Shown here piece after piece: positions 1 through 9,156 of a DNA stretch of 64,000 bases. This DNA comes from Caulobacter vibrioides (GTDB lineage Bacteria > Pseudomonadota > Alphaproteobacteria > Caulobacterales > Caulobacteraceae): positions 3,534,001-3,598,000 of the forward strand of contig NZ_CP023315.3 in the NCBI RefSeq assembly GCF_002310375.3. The letters are read 5' to 3'. The position numbers and the translations under genes were made by a program. Position 1 is the first letter of the stretch; each line of letters opens with the position of its first letter. The notes under the pieces were generated by a model. The model did not search any database. It was not told the origin of the DNA and was given only the letters and a program-made list of their open reading frames with translations.

Positions 1-1902
1 AGCAAGCCACGCACGGTCGCCCTCGCGGATCGTCAGGTACTCGACATCTTGCTCGAAGCTGAACTTCTCCGGTCGCAACACACGCTCGGCCAGCATGCGA
101 GCACCCTCGAGGACGACAGCGTCCGCATCGACCTTGTCGCGCACCTCGACCCGCTCATACTTATCGGCCGTGTCGAGGTCATAGAACGTGCCGTCAGGCT
201 TTTGCCCGAACACCGTCACGACATCGTCGGCGAAGTCCTTCTCGGCGTTGGCGAACCGCACGCGAAGCGCATGGACCGGCGCCGGATAGACCAGATCACC
301 CCGGAACCCCGACACATTGCGCGGCGTGAACATCTGGCGAGGCAGCGGCTTTTCCCAATCGACGACGACGGACAGAGCCCCATAGTCCAGCGTCGGCCGC
401 GCCCGCCCGGCGGCTGCCGTTCGCTGGAGCAGTTCACCGACCGACATTTCGCTGGCCTCAGCCAGATCGCACATCCAGCCCTGCTGTTCACAGGTGGCCC
501 GCCAATCCGCGATAGCGGCAAAGGCGCGCTCATCGTCGTCCAGCTCGACATCCGACATCGGCGGATAGCTGGCGGCCAGGAACAGGTCGGCAGGATTGCG
601 GCTGACGATCAGATCGCCAGGCCCCGTCGCCGTCGCCTCGGGCACGATGCTGGTGGCGATGAAGTTGAAGTCGTTAGGGACGCCGTTCAACTGGTCACTG
701 GCCTGCAATTCCAGCTCGATCCACGGCTTGGACGCCAGATCGCGAACCGGCGCCTCGTCGCGGAACGAACGGATGCAGATCCAGGTCAGCTCGTCGCTGA
801 TCTTGGGATTGTTGCTTTCCTCGTTGGTGATGCGGCGCACATGCACGTCGTACTGGCCGCGCGCGACCGGCCATTCCCAGCCCAAGCGATAGCTGTCCAG
901 CTTGTCGCGCGTGAAAGTCAGAAGACCGCCCGCGCCCGCAAAAGGACACGGCGCCGCCGACGACGGATCACCGCCGCGAGGTCCATAGCGGAACTCGAAC
1001 GTCACGCTCCGGTTCTTGGGGTTCCCGCTGCTTTCCTTGGTTTCGAAGAGGCCCGCCATGAAGGCGACATCGATCGACAGGGCGTCGCTTTCCAGCGGCG
1101 CGGCCCGGGTGATCCATCCCGAGGCCTGCTTCACGGGAAGCGCGAGGCTATCCTCGGCAGGCGTTCGCTGAAACCAGATCGGCTCCAAACCCTCGTCATG
1201 GCGCGTCGACCAGCGGACATTGACGCCCTCGAAGCTGGCAAGATCGGTCTGGCCAATCCGCGCGCCCTCATGATCCACCCACGTCACGCAGGGTTGGAAC
1301 ATCTGACGCAGATAGACCGTGTTGTTGACCGTGACCGTGTACCAGTTCGCGCAACGCGGCGGATAGATCCGCCGACGCCCCATGATGATCGGGATCGCCT
1401 CATGCGGTCGCGCGGCGTTCGATCCGGCGTCCAGCGAATAGCGCTGCTCGCGACCCGCGACCTCAGGCTGTTTGATCGGCGCGATGGCGTTGACGGCGAT
1501 CATGCCGCCGACATTGACAGCCGCTGTCGCACCAGCGGCCGCCAAGCCCGACAAGCCGATCGCGCCAGGAACCCAGACCGACAGCGCGATGACAGCGATC
1601 TGCAACAGGGTGCGAACGGCGTTCGACCCTGCCATCGGCGCAACCTCGAGCACGACCGTGTCATCGGCGCGAGGCCGCAAGCCGGACCAATCGCCTGCTG
1701 AAACCTTGACGCCGGAGACGGAGATCCGAACCCAAGGCCGCAGGGCCGGGTCCAGCGTGCCAGAGACCTCAAGCGAGACCACCATCTCCGCCAGGCTCAA
1801 ACCCTCGGGCAACGCGTGCAGGCTGACCTCTTCCTCGCGCGCGAGCGGGCGAGGCGAGACCACCAGCGAGGTCTTGCGATCCATCAGGGCGTCAACCGCC
1901 AT
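1..1902 (-). CDS. Phage tail tip protein, J-like (partial, C-terminus beyond left edge)
   Basis: An open frame without stops runs from an ATG at 1900-1902 to the left edge, giving at least 633 residues. It follows an NlpC/P60 gene and overlaps it by 11 bp, the position of lambda J. The N-terminal region is followed by a hydrophobic, Ala/Gly-rich segment at about residues 100-140 and then a conserved-looking stretch (IPIIMGRRRIYPPRCANWYT) typical of tail tip proteins. In this family the protein forms the central tail fibre that contacts the host receptor. The homologous gene in the second prophage is 1,096 aa. A long plus-strand frame over the same DNA is its antisense shadow. Confidence 0.8.
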   Translation of the reverse strand, partial: MAVDALMDRKTSLVVSPRPLAREEEVSLHALPEGLSLAEMVVSLEVSGTLDPALRPWVRISVSGVKVSAGDWSGLRPRADDTVVLEVAPMAGSNAVRTLLQIAVIALSVWVPGAIGLSGLAAAGATAAVNVGGMIAVNAIAPIKQPEVAGREQRYSLDAGSNAARPHEAIPIIMGRRRIYPPRCANWYTVTVNNTVYLRQMFQPCVTWVDHEGARIGQTDLASFEGVNVRWSTRHDEGLEPIWFQRTPAEDSLALPVKQASGWITRAAPLESDALSIDVAFMAGLFETKESSGNPKNRSVTFEFRYGPRGGDPSSAAPCPFAGAGGLLTFTRDKLDSYRLGWEWPVARGQYDVHVRRITNEESNNPKISDELTWICIRSFRDEAPVRDLASKPWIELELQASDQLNGVPNDFNFIATSIVPEATATGPGDLIVSRNPADLFLAASYPPMSDVELDDDERAFAAIADWRATCEQQGWMCDLAEASEMSVGELLQRTAAAGRARPTLDYGALSVVVDWEKPLPRQMFTPRNVSGFRGDLVYPAPVHALRVRFANAEKDFADDVVTVFGQKPDGTFYDLDTADKYERVEVRDKVDADAVVLEGARMLAERVLRPEKFSFEQDVEYLTIREGDRAWLA

Positions 1903-2374
1903 AAACGTAAGCCCCCTCCAACCGGGACCCCCAGAACGCCTCGCCGGGCTCAGCCTCGTCGAGCGAGGCCGTGCGCGCGCCGCAGCCCTTCTGGGTGTGA
2001 ATGAACCGTCGGCCGCCCAAGGACGTGCCGACATGCGTGGGAAGCCCAGCCACCAGAAACAGCAGCAGGGCGAAGCGCGGATAGCCGTTCTCGTCGGGCT
2101 CAACGCGGCGCCAGAGCGAGGCCTGAGCCCGCACGAAGGCGGCGATGTCTTCGGCGTCTCGACGATCGACGCCGCGGTAAAGATCGTCAGGCTCAGGCAC
2201 CCGCACGCCAAGCTCGTGCTCCAGGATCAGGTAGTGCTGACCCCGGCAGTCACAGCCCCGGAACGACCGCCCATGCTCCACGAACGGGACCGGCATGTAG
2301 CGAGCGATCCAGGCGTCATCGCCCGCGATCGTCGGCGCGCGGCGAACGGCGTTCGCCCCTTTTGGCGGCTTCAT
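1892..2374 (-). CDS. NlpC/P60-family tail peptidase (gpK-like)
   Basis: 160 aa. The motif FRGCDCRGQ supplies a candidate catalytic Cys and THVGTSLGGRRFIHT the candidate His residues of an NlpC/P60 papain-like peptidase. Such proteins sit at the tail tip of siphoviruses and are thought to cleave peptidoglycan during infection or to help tail assembly. It overlaps its upstream neighbour by 4 bp (ATGA) and the tail tip gene by 11 bp, so the genes are probably translationally coupled. One copy of the window-wide CGAACGSCGTTCG palindrome lies in its first codons and is read as NAVR. Substrate specificity is not visible. Confidence 0.75.
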   Translation of the reverse strand: MKPPKGANAVRRAPTIAGDDAWIARYMPVPFVEHGRSFRGCDCRGQHYLILEHELGVRVPEPDDLYRGVDRRDAEDIAAFVRAQASLWRRVEPDENGYPRFALLLFLVAGLPTHVGTSLGGRRFIHTQKGCGARTASLDEAEPGEAFWGSRLEGAYVYGG

Positions 2375-2880
2375 CCGGCGCGCAGGTGCCGATAGGTGTC
2401 CGGCGAGAAGCTGCCGCCCGCCCGACGGTCTACAAAGCTGGGCATGCGCAGCTCGCCGGTGATCGTCGTCTCGGCGTAGCTCAAACCCGCCAACCGCAGC
2501 CGCGTCGTCCGCTGCTCGATCACGTCGGGCGCGATAACGCGCACCAGCTCAAACCGTACGCGCGCCCAATCGGGCAACCCGCGCAAAGCCGCCAGCAACA
2601 AAGGCTCGTCGGTGCCGTCCTGGGCTACGACATTGTTGATCGTGAACTTCGCGCCGCTGAACGGATTGTCAGGGCCGTTTTCCGGCCACGACAGAGCGAA
2701 CGGATAGGCGATGAACTCACGTTCCTGGCTGGTCAGCCGATAGCCTTCCTCGGCGACATTGCAGACGTAGATCGGCGCATCGAACGTCGGATGCTCCAAC
2801 GTCACCAGCTCGACCAGGATATCCGAGGATCCGTCACCCTTTACGGAGGCGTGAACCGCATTGCTGGTCACGGCCGCCAC
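2371..2880 (-). CDS. Minor tail protein, DUF1833-like (gpL position)
   Basis: 169 aa. The N-terminal half (LVTLEHPTFDAPIYVCNV, then an FALSWPENGP stretch) matches what I recall of DUF1833 tail proteins, which occupy the gpL position between tape measure and tail tip genes. It starts inside the end of the upstream gene (overlap 13 bp) and overlaps the peptidase gene by 4 bp. It is probably a structural component of the tail tip complex. No catalytic motif is seen. Confidence 0.65.
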   Translation of the reverse strand: MAAVTSNAVHASVKGDGSSDILVELVTLEHPTFDAPIYVCNVAEEGYRLTSQEREFIAYPFALSWPENGPDNPFSGAKFTINNVVAQDGTDEPLLLAALRGLPDWARVRFELVRVIAPDVIEQRTTRLRLAGLSYAETTITGELRMPSFVDRRAGGSFSPDTYRHLRAG

Positions 2881-3224
2881 TCCAGCCGAACGCTGACGCG
2901 CCAGTCAGGCTTCCAGGGCTCATAGGAGGGCGGCGCATCCCGAACGAACCGCGCCAGAACCGTCTGCTGCTCGACCGGATGATACCAGTCGAACCACACA
3001 CCGCCACCAGCCGCCTCGCCGAAATAGAACCCACTGAACCACTGCCGCTCGGCCGACGTCATCTTGTAGACGGCATCAACAGTATGGCTTGCCGCCGTGG
3101 TCGTGCGACGCTGCTTCGCCGGTCCTGCGTCAACGTCGGAGCGCTGGACCAGGGTTGGGAAGGTGTCGCGAAACCCATCGGCGAGCACGCGCCCCTTGTC
3201 CGCCGGCCATGCCGGAGCGGTCAT
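2868..3224 (-). CDS. Minor tail protein (gpM-like position)
   Basis: 118 aa. The N-terminal pattern with DVDAGPAKQRRTTT and a later WFDWYHP is like small phage minor tail proteins that follow the tape measure gene and connect the tail tube to the tip complex. It begins 1 bp after the tape measure stop. No enzyme motif is seen. The family assignment rests on position and general resemblance only. Confidence 0.6.
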   Translation of the reverse strand: MTAPAWPADKGRVLADGFRDTFPTLVQRSDVDAGPAKQRRTTTAASHTVDAVYKMTSAERQWFSGFYFGEAAGGGVWFDWYHPVEQQTVLARFVRDAPPSYEPWKPDWRVSVRLEWRP

Positions 3225-3225
3225 A

Positions 3226-5784
3226 TCAACCTCCGTTCAATCTGGGGCGGATGCCGAACTTCGACTGGAACGCGCTGTCCATCGAGCCGTCGAACATCTC
3301 GCGCTTGCCTTTGGAGACCCGGCTGTCGATCAGTTCGACCAGGTCAATGTCCAGACGCCGACCGCCCGCGCCATCGTCACGCTCGGTCGCCGTGGCTTGC
3401 AGAGGCATCGGCGCGTTGTTGTTCAGCGAGACGGAGACAGGCCGCTCGCCGCCGTGACGCGAGGACACGGAGCTATCGGCGATCTCGCGCGCCGTCCGCG
3501 CCGCGTCCATGACGTAGCTGTCCCTCGAGAAGGCCGCGATACGCTCGAAGCCTTGCTCATGGATTGGCCGGACATCGCCGCGATAGACCGGGCCACCACC
3601 CGCACGACCCTTGCTGAGTTGCGCCACCAGGTTCGCGCCGCCGAGATCCGCAGCCGACGCCGCCGAGATCCGAGGCGCGCCAAGAGCCCCACCCAAGGCC
3701 GTACCCACGCCGCTGATCAGGGTGTTCAAGAAACCCCCGCCACCGCCGCCGTTGACGCTGCGCATCAGCGCGTCGACCATCGGCTTGATGACCAGCATCT
3801 GGATCACGACGTGCTCCAGTGAAGCCACGATCATCTTGCCGACATCGGCGAAGACATCGCCCAAGGTCCCGGCATTGAGGGTTGCATCGACGATGCCGTC
3901 GTTCAGCATTTTGAAGCCATCGACCGCGACAGCCTGCAGACTCTCCTTCACCTCGGCATTGGTTCGCACCAGCCGGTCGGCATAGCTTTCCAGCGGCCCC
4001 ATCGTGCCGCGCTCGACCGATCCACGCTGAGCGTCGAACAGACGCTGCTGATCATTCCGGCGAGCGTCCTTCCAGGCCTCGTCATGCGCGCCGTCGGCGG
4101 CGAGAGCCCGCTCCAGCTCGGCCTTGGCGATCTTCTGCTGGCTTTCCAGGATCTCCAGCTCGATCGCGCGGCGCTCCTCGGCGGTCCGCGCGCCGGCCGA
4201 AGCCAGGCCGAGAAGCTGCTGGGTCACCTCCGCCAGAGCCTTTTCGTCCGCCAGGCGTCGCTGCTGCGTATCGTCGAACGCGCGCCGCTGGAGCACTTCA
4301 CGCTCAGCCGCATAGGCGTCCGCTTCCGCCCGCTTCAGCTCGGCGACCTTCAGCTTGTCCAGCCGGCCCTCGGCCGCGTCACGGTCGATTTCCGCCATGC
4401 GGCGCGCCTGAGCGTCATCCAGGGCCGCCAGCTCGGTTTCGAGCATCTGCTCCAGCGTGCCAGCATATTGGCGTTGCGCCGCCAGCTCGCGCGCGTCTGC
4501 GGCGGCGATGGCCGACGTGGTGCGCGCTGACGCTTCAAGAGCCCGCTTCCGCTCACGCTGAGCATTGGCGGCCGCGCGCGCCGCGTCCTCCTCGGCGCCA
4601 ACCGAACCAAGCTGACCGGTTCCCTTTGGACGATCACCTTGCTTGGAGCCGTCTGCACCAGATCGACGGTCCGCAACCGCGCCGCCATCGTCGGCAGGGA
4701 AATCCTTGGCGTCGCCATAGAACTGGTCGAGGTACAGCTTGTTGAAGCCCAGCTTCTCCAGAGAGCCCTTGCTGATGCCCTGGAAGAAGTCCTCGACCTT
4801 GTTCAGAAACTTCCAAGTGACCTCGAACGAGAGCTTTACGGAAGGCCGGCTCGCAATCCAGTCGTCGATCAACGACTTGAGAGACGTCAGCTCCTGAGCG
4901 AACTGACCAGCGCTCTTTGCACCATCGACCATCGCCCCACTCATCGACACCAGCAGCGGAGCCGCCTCGATCAGGGCTGTGTTGAGCTGCACATCAATAA
5001 CCTGCTTAAGATCTTCAAGCTGATCCGCAGCATCCCCAGCCTTGGCGATGACCTCGTCACTCATCACCCAACCGAGGTCACGGGCGCGCTGGAAAAGCTC
5101 GGCCATGCCATCCGCACCCTCCCGCAAGAGGGGGATCATCGGACCTAGCCCAAGCTTCTCGGCGATTGCCTGACGCTGACGCTCGTTGCCCAGGTTGGCG
5201 ACGCGCTCGGCCACCGCGCGCAGAGCCTCGTCGACATCCTTGAACGACTTGATGTCCTGTCGCGAGAAGCCAAGCTGCTTGAATGCGGCGAGTGACTTTT
5301 TATAGCCCGCTTCGGCCAAGCCGAGCGTCTTGGTAAAGCCACCGATTGCGGCGTCAGCGTCACCGGCCTCACCGCCCACCTTGATCATCGCGAAGCGGTA
5401 TTCTTGCAACATGCCAGCGCCTACGCCGAGCTTCTGCGAAGCGTCGCCGATCGCATCGCCGTAGGCGACAGCGCCCTCGATCGCCGTCTTTGCATAGCCG
5501 GCCGCCAAGCCGAGAGCCGCTGCGCCCGCCGATATGAAGAGACCGTACTTGCCGAAGGACTCCGCAACGCTGCCGAACGCACCAGTGCTCGCTGCTAGAT
5601 CATCGACCTTATCCTTGACGGCGCCGACACCGCGCGACACCGCAACAAGGTGGGGCGGCAGAGCCGAAGCCTCCCGACGCATTTCTTTGAAGGATTTCGC
5701 GCCCTTTGCACCGAAATCTTCAATACCGCGGGTGGCGGCCTGACCGCCCTCAAGGCCGAGGCGGACGGCGACATCAATCGTCAT
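3226..5784 (-). CDS. Tail tape measure protein
   Basis: 852 aa from the ATG at 5784, chosen because it overlaps the end of the frameshifted chaperone extension by 11 bp; an in-frame upstream ATG at 5820 would overlap that extension further. The protein has an Ala/Gly-rich hydrophobic segment near residues 80-110, a long central charged coiled coil (Ala/Glu/Arg-rich, about 400-600) and a Gly-rich hydrophobic stretch near 670-710. This is the usual build of a tape measure protein, which sets tail length and is threaded through the tube. It has little obvious sequence in common with the tape measure of the second prophage. Confidence 0.85.
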   Translation of the reverse strand: MTIDVAVRLGLEGGQAATRGIEDFGAKGAKSFKEMRREASALPPHLVAVSRGVGAVKDKVDDLAASTGAFGSVAESFGKYGLFISAGAAALGLAAGYAKTAIEGAVAYGDAIGDASQKLGVGAGMLQEYRFAMIKVGGEAGDADAAIGGFTKTLGLAEAGYKKSLAAFKQLGFSRQDIKSFKDVDEALRAVAERVANLGNERQRQAIAEKLGLGPMIPLLREGADGMAELFQRARDLGWVMSDEVIAKAGDAADQLEDLKQVIDVQLNTALIEAAPLLVSMSGAMVDGAKSAGQFAQELTSLKSLIDDWIASRPSVKLSFEVTWKFLNKVEDFFQGISKGSLEKLGFNKLYLDQFYGDAKDFPADDGGAVADRRSGADGSKQGDRPKGTGQLGSVGAEEDAARAAANAQRERKRALEASARTTSAIAAADARELAAQRQYAGTLEQMLETELAALDDAQARRMAEIDRDAAEGRLDKLKVAELKRAEADAYAAEREVLQRRAFDDTQQRRLADEKALAEVTQQLLGLASAGARTAEERRAIELEILESQQKIAKAELERALAADGAHDEAWKDARRNDQQRLFDAQRGSVERGTMGPLESYADRLVRTNAEVKESLQAVAVDGFKMLNDGIVDATLNAGTLGDVFADVGKMIVASLEHVVIQMLVIKPMVDALMRSVNGGGGGGFLNTLISGVGTALGGALGAPRISAASAADLGGANLVAQLSKGRAGGGPVYRGDVRPIHEQGFERIAAFSRDSYVMDAARTAREIADSSVSSRHGGERPVSVSLNNNAPMPLQATATERDDGAGGRRLDIDLVELIDSRVSKGKREMFDGSMDSAFQSKFGIRPRLNGG

Positions 5785-6555
5785 CTTCGGAAGTCTCCGG
5801 AACGCCCTTACGCGCGCCAACCTCTAGAGCGGCGAGCAGAGGACGAACTTGGTTCCAGGGCGCCAGGGCCGGATCGTGGATTACTTGACAGGCCGGCCAA
5901 TCGAGCGACGGCCTTCGATCCTTGAAGCGAGGATGTGCGGGTTGCCGCCACGCCCCCGCCTGCCCAGCGATCGCAAACGCCGCCCGCTCGGCACTATGGA
6001 TCGGCCGGTTCGCATCTTCAGGGCAGCCCGTCGTTTCGCGACAAGGCCGCCCCATCTGCCGACATCCGCGACAGTGTTCGCCGCCACCGCCGAACAGATA
6101 CTCAGCGAGGGCGGCTACTCTTTTTTTGACTTGATCAAACCGTCCGATGCGGCGTCGACCGCCTGGCGAAACAGCGTCAGGTTACCCTCTAGCCGCAGCA
6201 GCGGGGCAAGGACTGCGCGCGTGGGCGCACTAGATCCGTTTGACGACCTGATCGCACTGACGATTTCGACCGCCAGCTCGCTGTACAGCATGTGCGCGAA
6301 CGCGATCTCCCACGTATCGCTGTCTTCAATGACATCCCGCACATCGCTGCCCGACCATCCATAGGTCTCAGCAGCCTTTACGATCGCATCACGCCCCTCG
6401 ACGACACGCGCGACCCTTGAACGAGCTTTTGACCAGTCAGGGCTTTCGGGGGGGCGAAGGGTGAGCACGACGCCGAGATTGAGGTTGACGTCGCGCGGAG
6501 CGTCGTCAACCTCAAGCCCGAGATCCGCCAGAGCCTCTTTGTCAGCCTTGCGCAT
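5774..6555 (-). CDS. Tail assembly chaperone, G-GT type -1 frameshift product
   Basis: Predicted 260-aa fusion made when ribosomes slip -1 at the seven-A run at 6121-6127: 145 residues from the upstream frame plus 115 from the -1 frame, ending at 5774. The -1 frame is open from the slip site to the tape measure start and carries a Cys cluster (HCRGCRQMGRPCRETTGC). The zero frame stops two codons after the slip site. Lambda G and G-T, and many siphoviruses, make their tail chaperones this way directly before the tape measure gene. The layout is seen here; frameshifting itself is inferred. Confidence 0.75.
6115..6555 (-). CDS. Tail assembly chaperone, short (gpG-like) product
   Basis: 146 aa, the zero-frame product. 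It is acidic and alpha-helical looking and ends with KSKKE and a TAG. It lies between the tail tube gene (3 bp upstream) and the tape measure gene, the invariant position of gpG-type chaperones, which coat the tape measure protein until the tube polymerises around it. It is expected in excess over the frameshifted form. Confidence 0.75.
   Translation of the reverse strand: MRKADKEALADLGLEVDDAPRDVNLNLGVVLTLRPPESPDWSKARSRVARVVEGRDAIVKAAETYGWSGSDVRDVIEDSDTWEIAFAHMLYSELAVEIVSAIRSSNGSSAPTRAVLAPLLRLEGNLTLFRQAVDAASDGLIKSKKE
6121..6127 (-). promoter_or_regulatory. Slippery site for programmed -1 frameshift (A AAA AAA G)
   Basis: On the minus strand the zero-frame codons are TCA AAA AAA GAG TAG, giving an A AAA AAA heptamer that lets both tRNAs re-pair after a -1 slip. 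The stop lies two codons later and the -1 frame stays open for 115 codons. No downstream pseudoknot was folded. Confidence 0.7.
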
Positions 6556-6558
6556 GGA

Positions 6559-7539
6559 TCAGTACGACGCCACGCCGTTGCCCAGCTCGATCGTGACGGC
6601 CGGCGTATCGGCGTCCTGCGAAGCGCCGAAGTTAAAGCTCGCCGAGGTCTGACCGCCGCCCGAAACTTCACGCTGCGGCTTGCTGACTTGGACGCCGGCC
6701 GTCGCGATGCGGAAGAAACGGTTCTCCTCATCGTCAGGATGGGTCGCCTCCAGCGTCAGGACGCCGACATCGTCGGTGTCGGCGAAGTCGCGGAACGCCT
6801 TGCCCTGGCCATAGAGGCGGAAGCTGCCACTCGGATCGATTTCGCCGAAATGGTGGAATGACGGCCACTCGTCACCGTCCAGACCGTTCACGCGCTCGAC
6901 ACCGAGGTTGAGATTGACGTCGATATTCAGGGCCGTGCCGATCGCGACATCATTCCACAGCACGCGCCAACGCCAGTCGGAAAAGTCATCCGCCGCCGCA
7001 GCAGCAGCGACCGTACCGGCCGGCCAGGCTTCGCCCTCGACCTCGCCAAGGCCAACCATCGTCATGTTGAAGCGTGCAGCCTGGTCGGTCTTCGCCGCAG
7101 AGATCGACAGCTCGGCGACGGCGGCTCCGATATCGGTCGAGACATCGCCGGTTTCCCAAAGGTGCGACAGGCTCAGGGTCTGGGTCGGATTGCCGCCCGA
7201 CGTGAAGGCATGGACGTAATCGCCATTGGCGCCGGTCGGCGCCGCACGCGCCATAGCCGCCGAAAGCCAGTATCCAGCCTCCGTCAGGTTGATCGGCGTC
7301 GTACGACGCAGAGACCCGCCCGGCAGACCCTTACGGCGCTTGGTGGCGTCACGCGCGTTGTTCATGGCCAGGCCGAGCTGGTCATCTTTCACCAGCGGAC
7401 GATCCATGCCGGCGGTGAGCGTGTAGAAGCGCACGGGCTTCCAGCCCGAGGTCGCAAGAACGCCAGCCGTCGCCTCAAAGGCCAAACGGGTCTGGACGGC
7501 GCGGCCGCGCGATTGCGACTGCAAGATGGTGGCGGTCAT
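6559..7539 (-). CDS. Tail tube protein (Phage_tube_2-like)
   Basis: 326 aa. Its place just upstream of the chaperone pair, and segments such as LRRTTPINLTEAGYWLSAA and a C-terminus ending in VTIELGNGVASY, fit the major tail tube family of lambdoid siphoviruses. The second prophage has a 430-aa protein in the same slot ending in a similar VNDVASYA. It would polymerise as stacked rings around the tape measure. Synonymous with the major tail protein; no other function is suggested. Confidence 0.75.
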   Translation of the reverse strand: MTATILQSQSRGRAVQTRLAFEATAGVLATSGWKPVRFYTLTAGMDRPLVKDDQLGLAMNNARDATKRRKGLPGGSLRRTTPINLTEAGYWLSAAMARAAPTGANGDYVHAFTSGGNPTQTLSLSHLWETGDVSTDIGAAVAELSISAAKTDQAARFNMTMVGLGEVEGEAWPAGTVAAAAAADDFSDWRWRVLWNDVAIGTALNIDVNLNLGVERVNGLDGDEWPSFHHFGEIDPSGSFRLYGQGKAFRDFADTDDVGVLTLEATHPDDEENRFFRIATAGVQVSKPQREVSGGGQTSASFNFGASQDADTPAVTIELGNGVASY

Positions 7540-7562
7540 GAGCGAGGCTCCAGGGTCAGGAC

Positions 7563-7835
7563 TTAGAGGTCGATGACACGGCCAGCGATGGCGATGTCGG
7601 TTTCAGTGGCGGCGCGGGCGTCTTGCCTGGCGATCAGGGCGGAGATGGCCGTCGGCGCGCCCCGCACGACGCCACCGCGGCGAACGCCGTTCGTCGCCCG
7701 CAACAGCACGGCATGGGCCGCCGCAGGTGCGACGCCGACGGTCGGGGCCGGGACGTTCGGAAAGGCTTGAGACTTGCCTTCCGCTTCAGGCGCGGCTTCG
7801 TGCTCGGCTTCCGCCGATTTGGCAATCTTGGTCAT
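7563..7835 (-). CDS. Small hypothetical phage protein
   Basis: 90 aa, Ala-rich and acidic at the N-terminus, with a C-terminal half (VLLRATNGVRRGG onward) that looks folded. It sits between the tail terminator and tail tube genes. The second prophage has no gene in this slot. One palindrome copy lies inside it, read as NGVR. Function unknown; a head or tail accessory role is only a guess from position. Confidence 0.5.
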   Translation of the reverse strand: MTKIAKSAEAEHEAAPEAEGKSQAFPNVPAPTVGVAPAAAHAVLLRATNGVRRGGVVRGAPTAISALIARQDARAATETDIAIAGRVIDL

Positions 7836-7843
7836 GGATAACC

Positions 7844-8299
7844 TCAGTCGATCGGAGAATGACCCGCGTAGGTGACGCGGACGGGGATGACGACAGCCGA
7901 AGACTTGGCGTCGTAGGCGAAGCGATGGTTCTCGAAATTCGGCGGCCCGATGACCAGCGCGCGCGCGAGGCCACCCAGGGTACGATCGGCATGCAAGGCC
8001 GTCTGGATCGCCGCCAGACCCGCGCTGAAGCGAGCGGCGCGATGACCATCATCCGCGCGCCGCACGATATACTCCACATGGTAGACCTGAGCGAACTCGA
8101 CCTCGACCAGATCCTCGCCCAGGCCGAGCACCTCGTTGAGGATTTGCGGCGGCGCAGGAGCCTTGACGACGTTGAGCCACTCGCCGCCCCAGTCCTCGCT
8201 GAGGGCCTCGCCGTTGCGAACCACGACGTCGGGAAAGGCTAGCGCGAGGGCCGCGACGATTGCGCCCTGACCCGTGATGATCTTGCTCAAGTTCCCCAT
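7844..8299 (-). CDS. Tail terminator protein (gpU-like)
   Basis: 151 aa. Located upstream of the tail tube gene and downstream of a DUF6441-like gene, the same order as the 139-aa gene at 58614-59033 in the second prophage. Size and position match gpU-type terminators, which cap the tail tube and join it to the connector. It overlaps the upstream gene by 13 bp. Sequence similarity between the two copies is low by eye, so the call is largely positional. Confidence 0.55.
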   Translation of the reverse strand: MGNLSKIITGQGAIVAALALAFPDVVVRNGEALSEDWGGEWLNVVKAPAPPQILNEVLGLGEDLVEVEFAQVYHVEYIVRRADDGHRAARFSAGLAAIQTALHADRTLGGLARALVIGPPNFENHRFAYDAKSSAVVIPVRVTYAGHSPID

Positions 8300-9156
8300 C
8301 CATTCTTGTCTTGCCAGTCGGCCAGCGCCGCGCCGTACAAGCCGGCAGGACCCGACGCCGTAATAGGACGCCCCCAGTCATCGACCATCATCGCGGGCAT
8401 TTCGCGCCAGTCCCTGGAGGCCTGGGTATCGGTGGACAGGCGTTTCCGGAGGTTGCTTTCCACGCGCCCAGCAAAGCTGCGACGCATCTCGGGCACCTGC
8501 TTTGGCCAATCCAGGCGGTGCGTCAGATGCACATCCGGGACCAGCCAGAACATCGGGATGTCGACCTGGTTCTTCTGGTTCAGCGGCGTGAAATAGTTTT
8601 CCGTCCCGGTCGCCCGACGCCGGGTGAGACGGGTGACGCCGCCGTCCGCTGTCGCTCGTCCCCGGGCGACCAGCATCAGGCCGCCGCCCTTCAAGGCGAC
8701 TACCCGCATCGGCCCATAGCGGCGCTCGATCTCCTCGGTGCGCTTCTGACCGCGCTTTATCCGCAGAGCGTCAGCAGGGCTTCCCTCTATAGGAATCGCG
8801 ATGAAGGGCTTGCCCTTGATCGGCTCCGCTCGGGTGAAGGCGTCAATGATGTGCGCCGCCTTGCTGTACAAAAAGACGGCAGGCGCGTAGCTGAGGCCCT
8901 TGGCGGGCTTGAAATCCATTCGCCAAGCATTGGCCAGGCCTTCGCCTAGCCCTGCTTGCTTGACCTCCGCACGCAGCCATTCGAGATCCGCGCGCCCTTC
9001 CTCATAGGCAGCATCGCGGATGCCGGTGAGGAGCTGGACCTTCGTCCGCGCCGCCCAGGCCTCTAGATCACCCTTGAGCGCCAGCTCAATGCGAAAATCA
9101 CGGAACAACGTCTTCCCGATCGGGCATCGCCAGCGGCCCCCAGAGGAACCGGCCAC
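8287..9156 (-). CDS. DUF6441-like phage tail completion protein
   Basis: Up to 289 aa. After the start region the sequence ELALKGDLEAWAARTKVQ and GLGEGLANAWR resembles DUF6441 proteins that sit between connector and tail terminator genes. The ATG at 9156 overlaps the upstream gene by 59 bp; a TTG at about 9108 would give a more usual short overlap and a protein 16 residues shorter, so the start is uncertain. The second prophage has a 238-aa gene in this slot (59037-59753). Confidence 0.6.
   Translation of the reverse strand: MAGSSGGRWRCPIGKTLFRDFRIELALKGDLEAWAARTKVQLLTGIRDAAYEEGRADLEWLRAEVKQAGLGEGLANAWRMDFKPAKGLSYAPAVFLYSKAAHIIDAFTRAEPIKGKPFIAIPIEGSPADALRIKRGQKRTEEIERRYGPMRVVALKGGGLMLVARGRATADGGVTRLTRRRATGTENYFTPLNQKNQVDIPMFWLVPDVHLTHRLDWPKQVPEMRRSFAGRVESNLRKRLSTDTQASRDWREMPAMMVDDWGRPITASGPAGLYGAALADWQDKNGWGT

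Noticed and set aside
49..1701. 550-residue plus-strand open frame
   Set aside because: It is antisense to the tail tip gene, Arg/His-rich and has no phage motif; the minus-strand frame has clear tail tip sequence and a coupled start.
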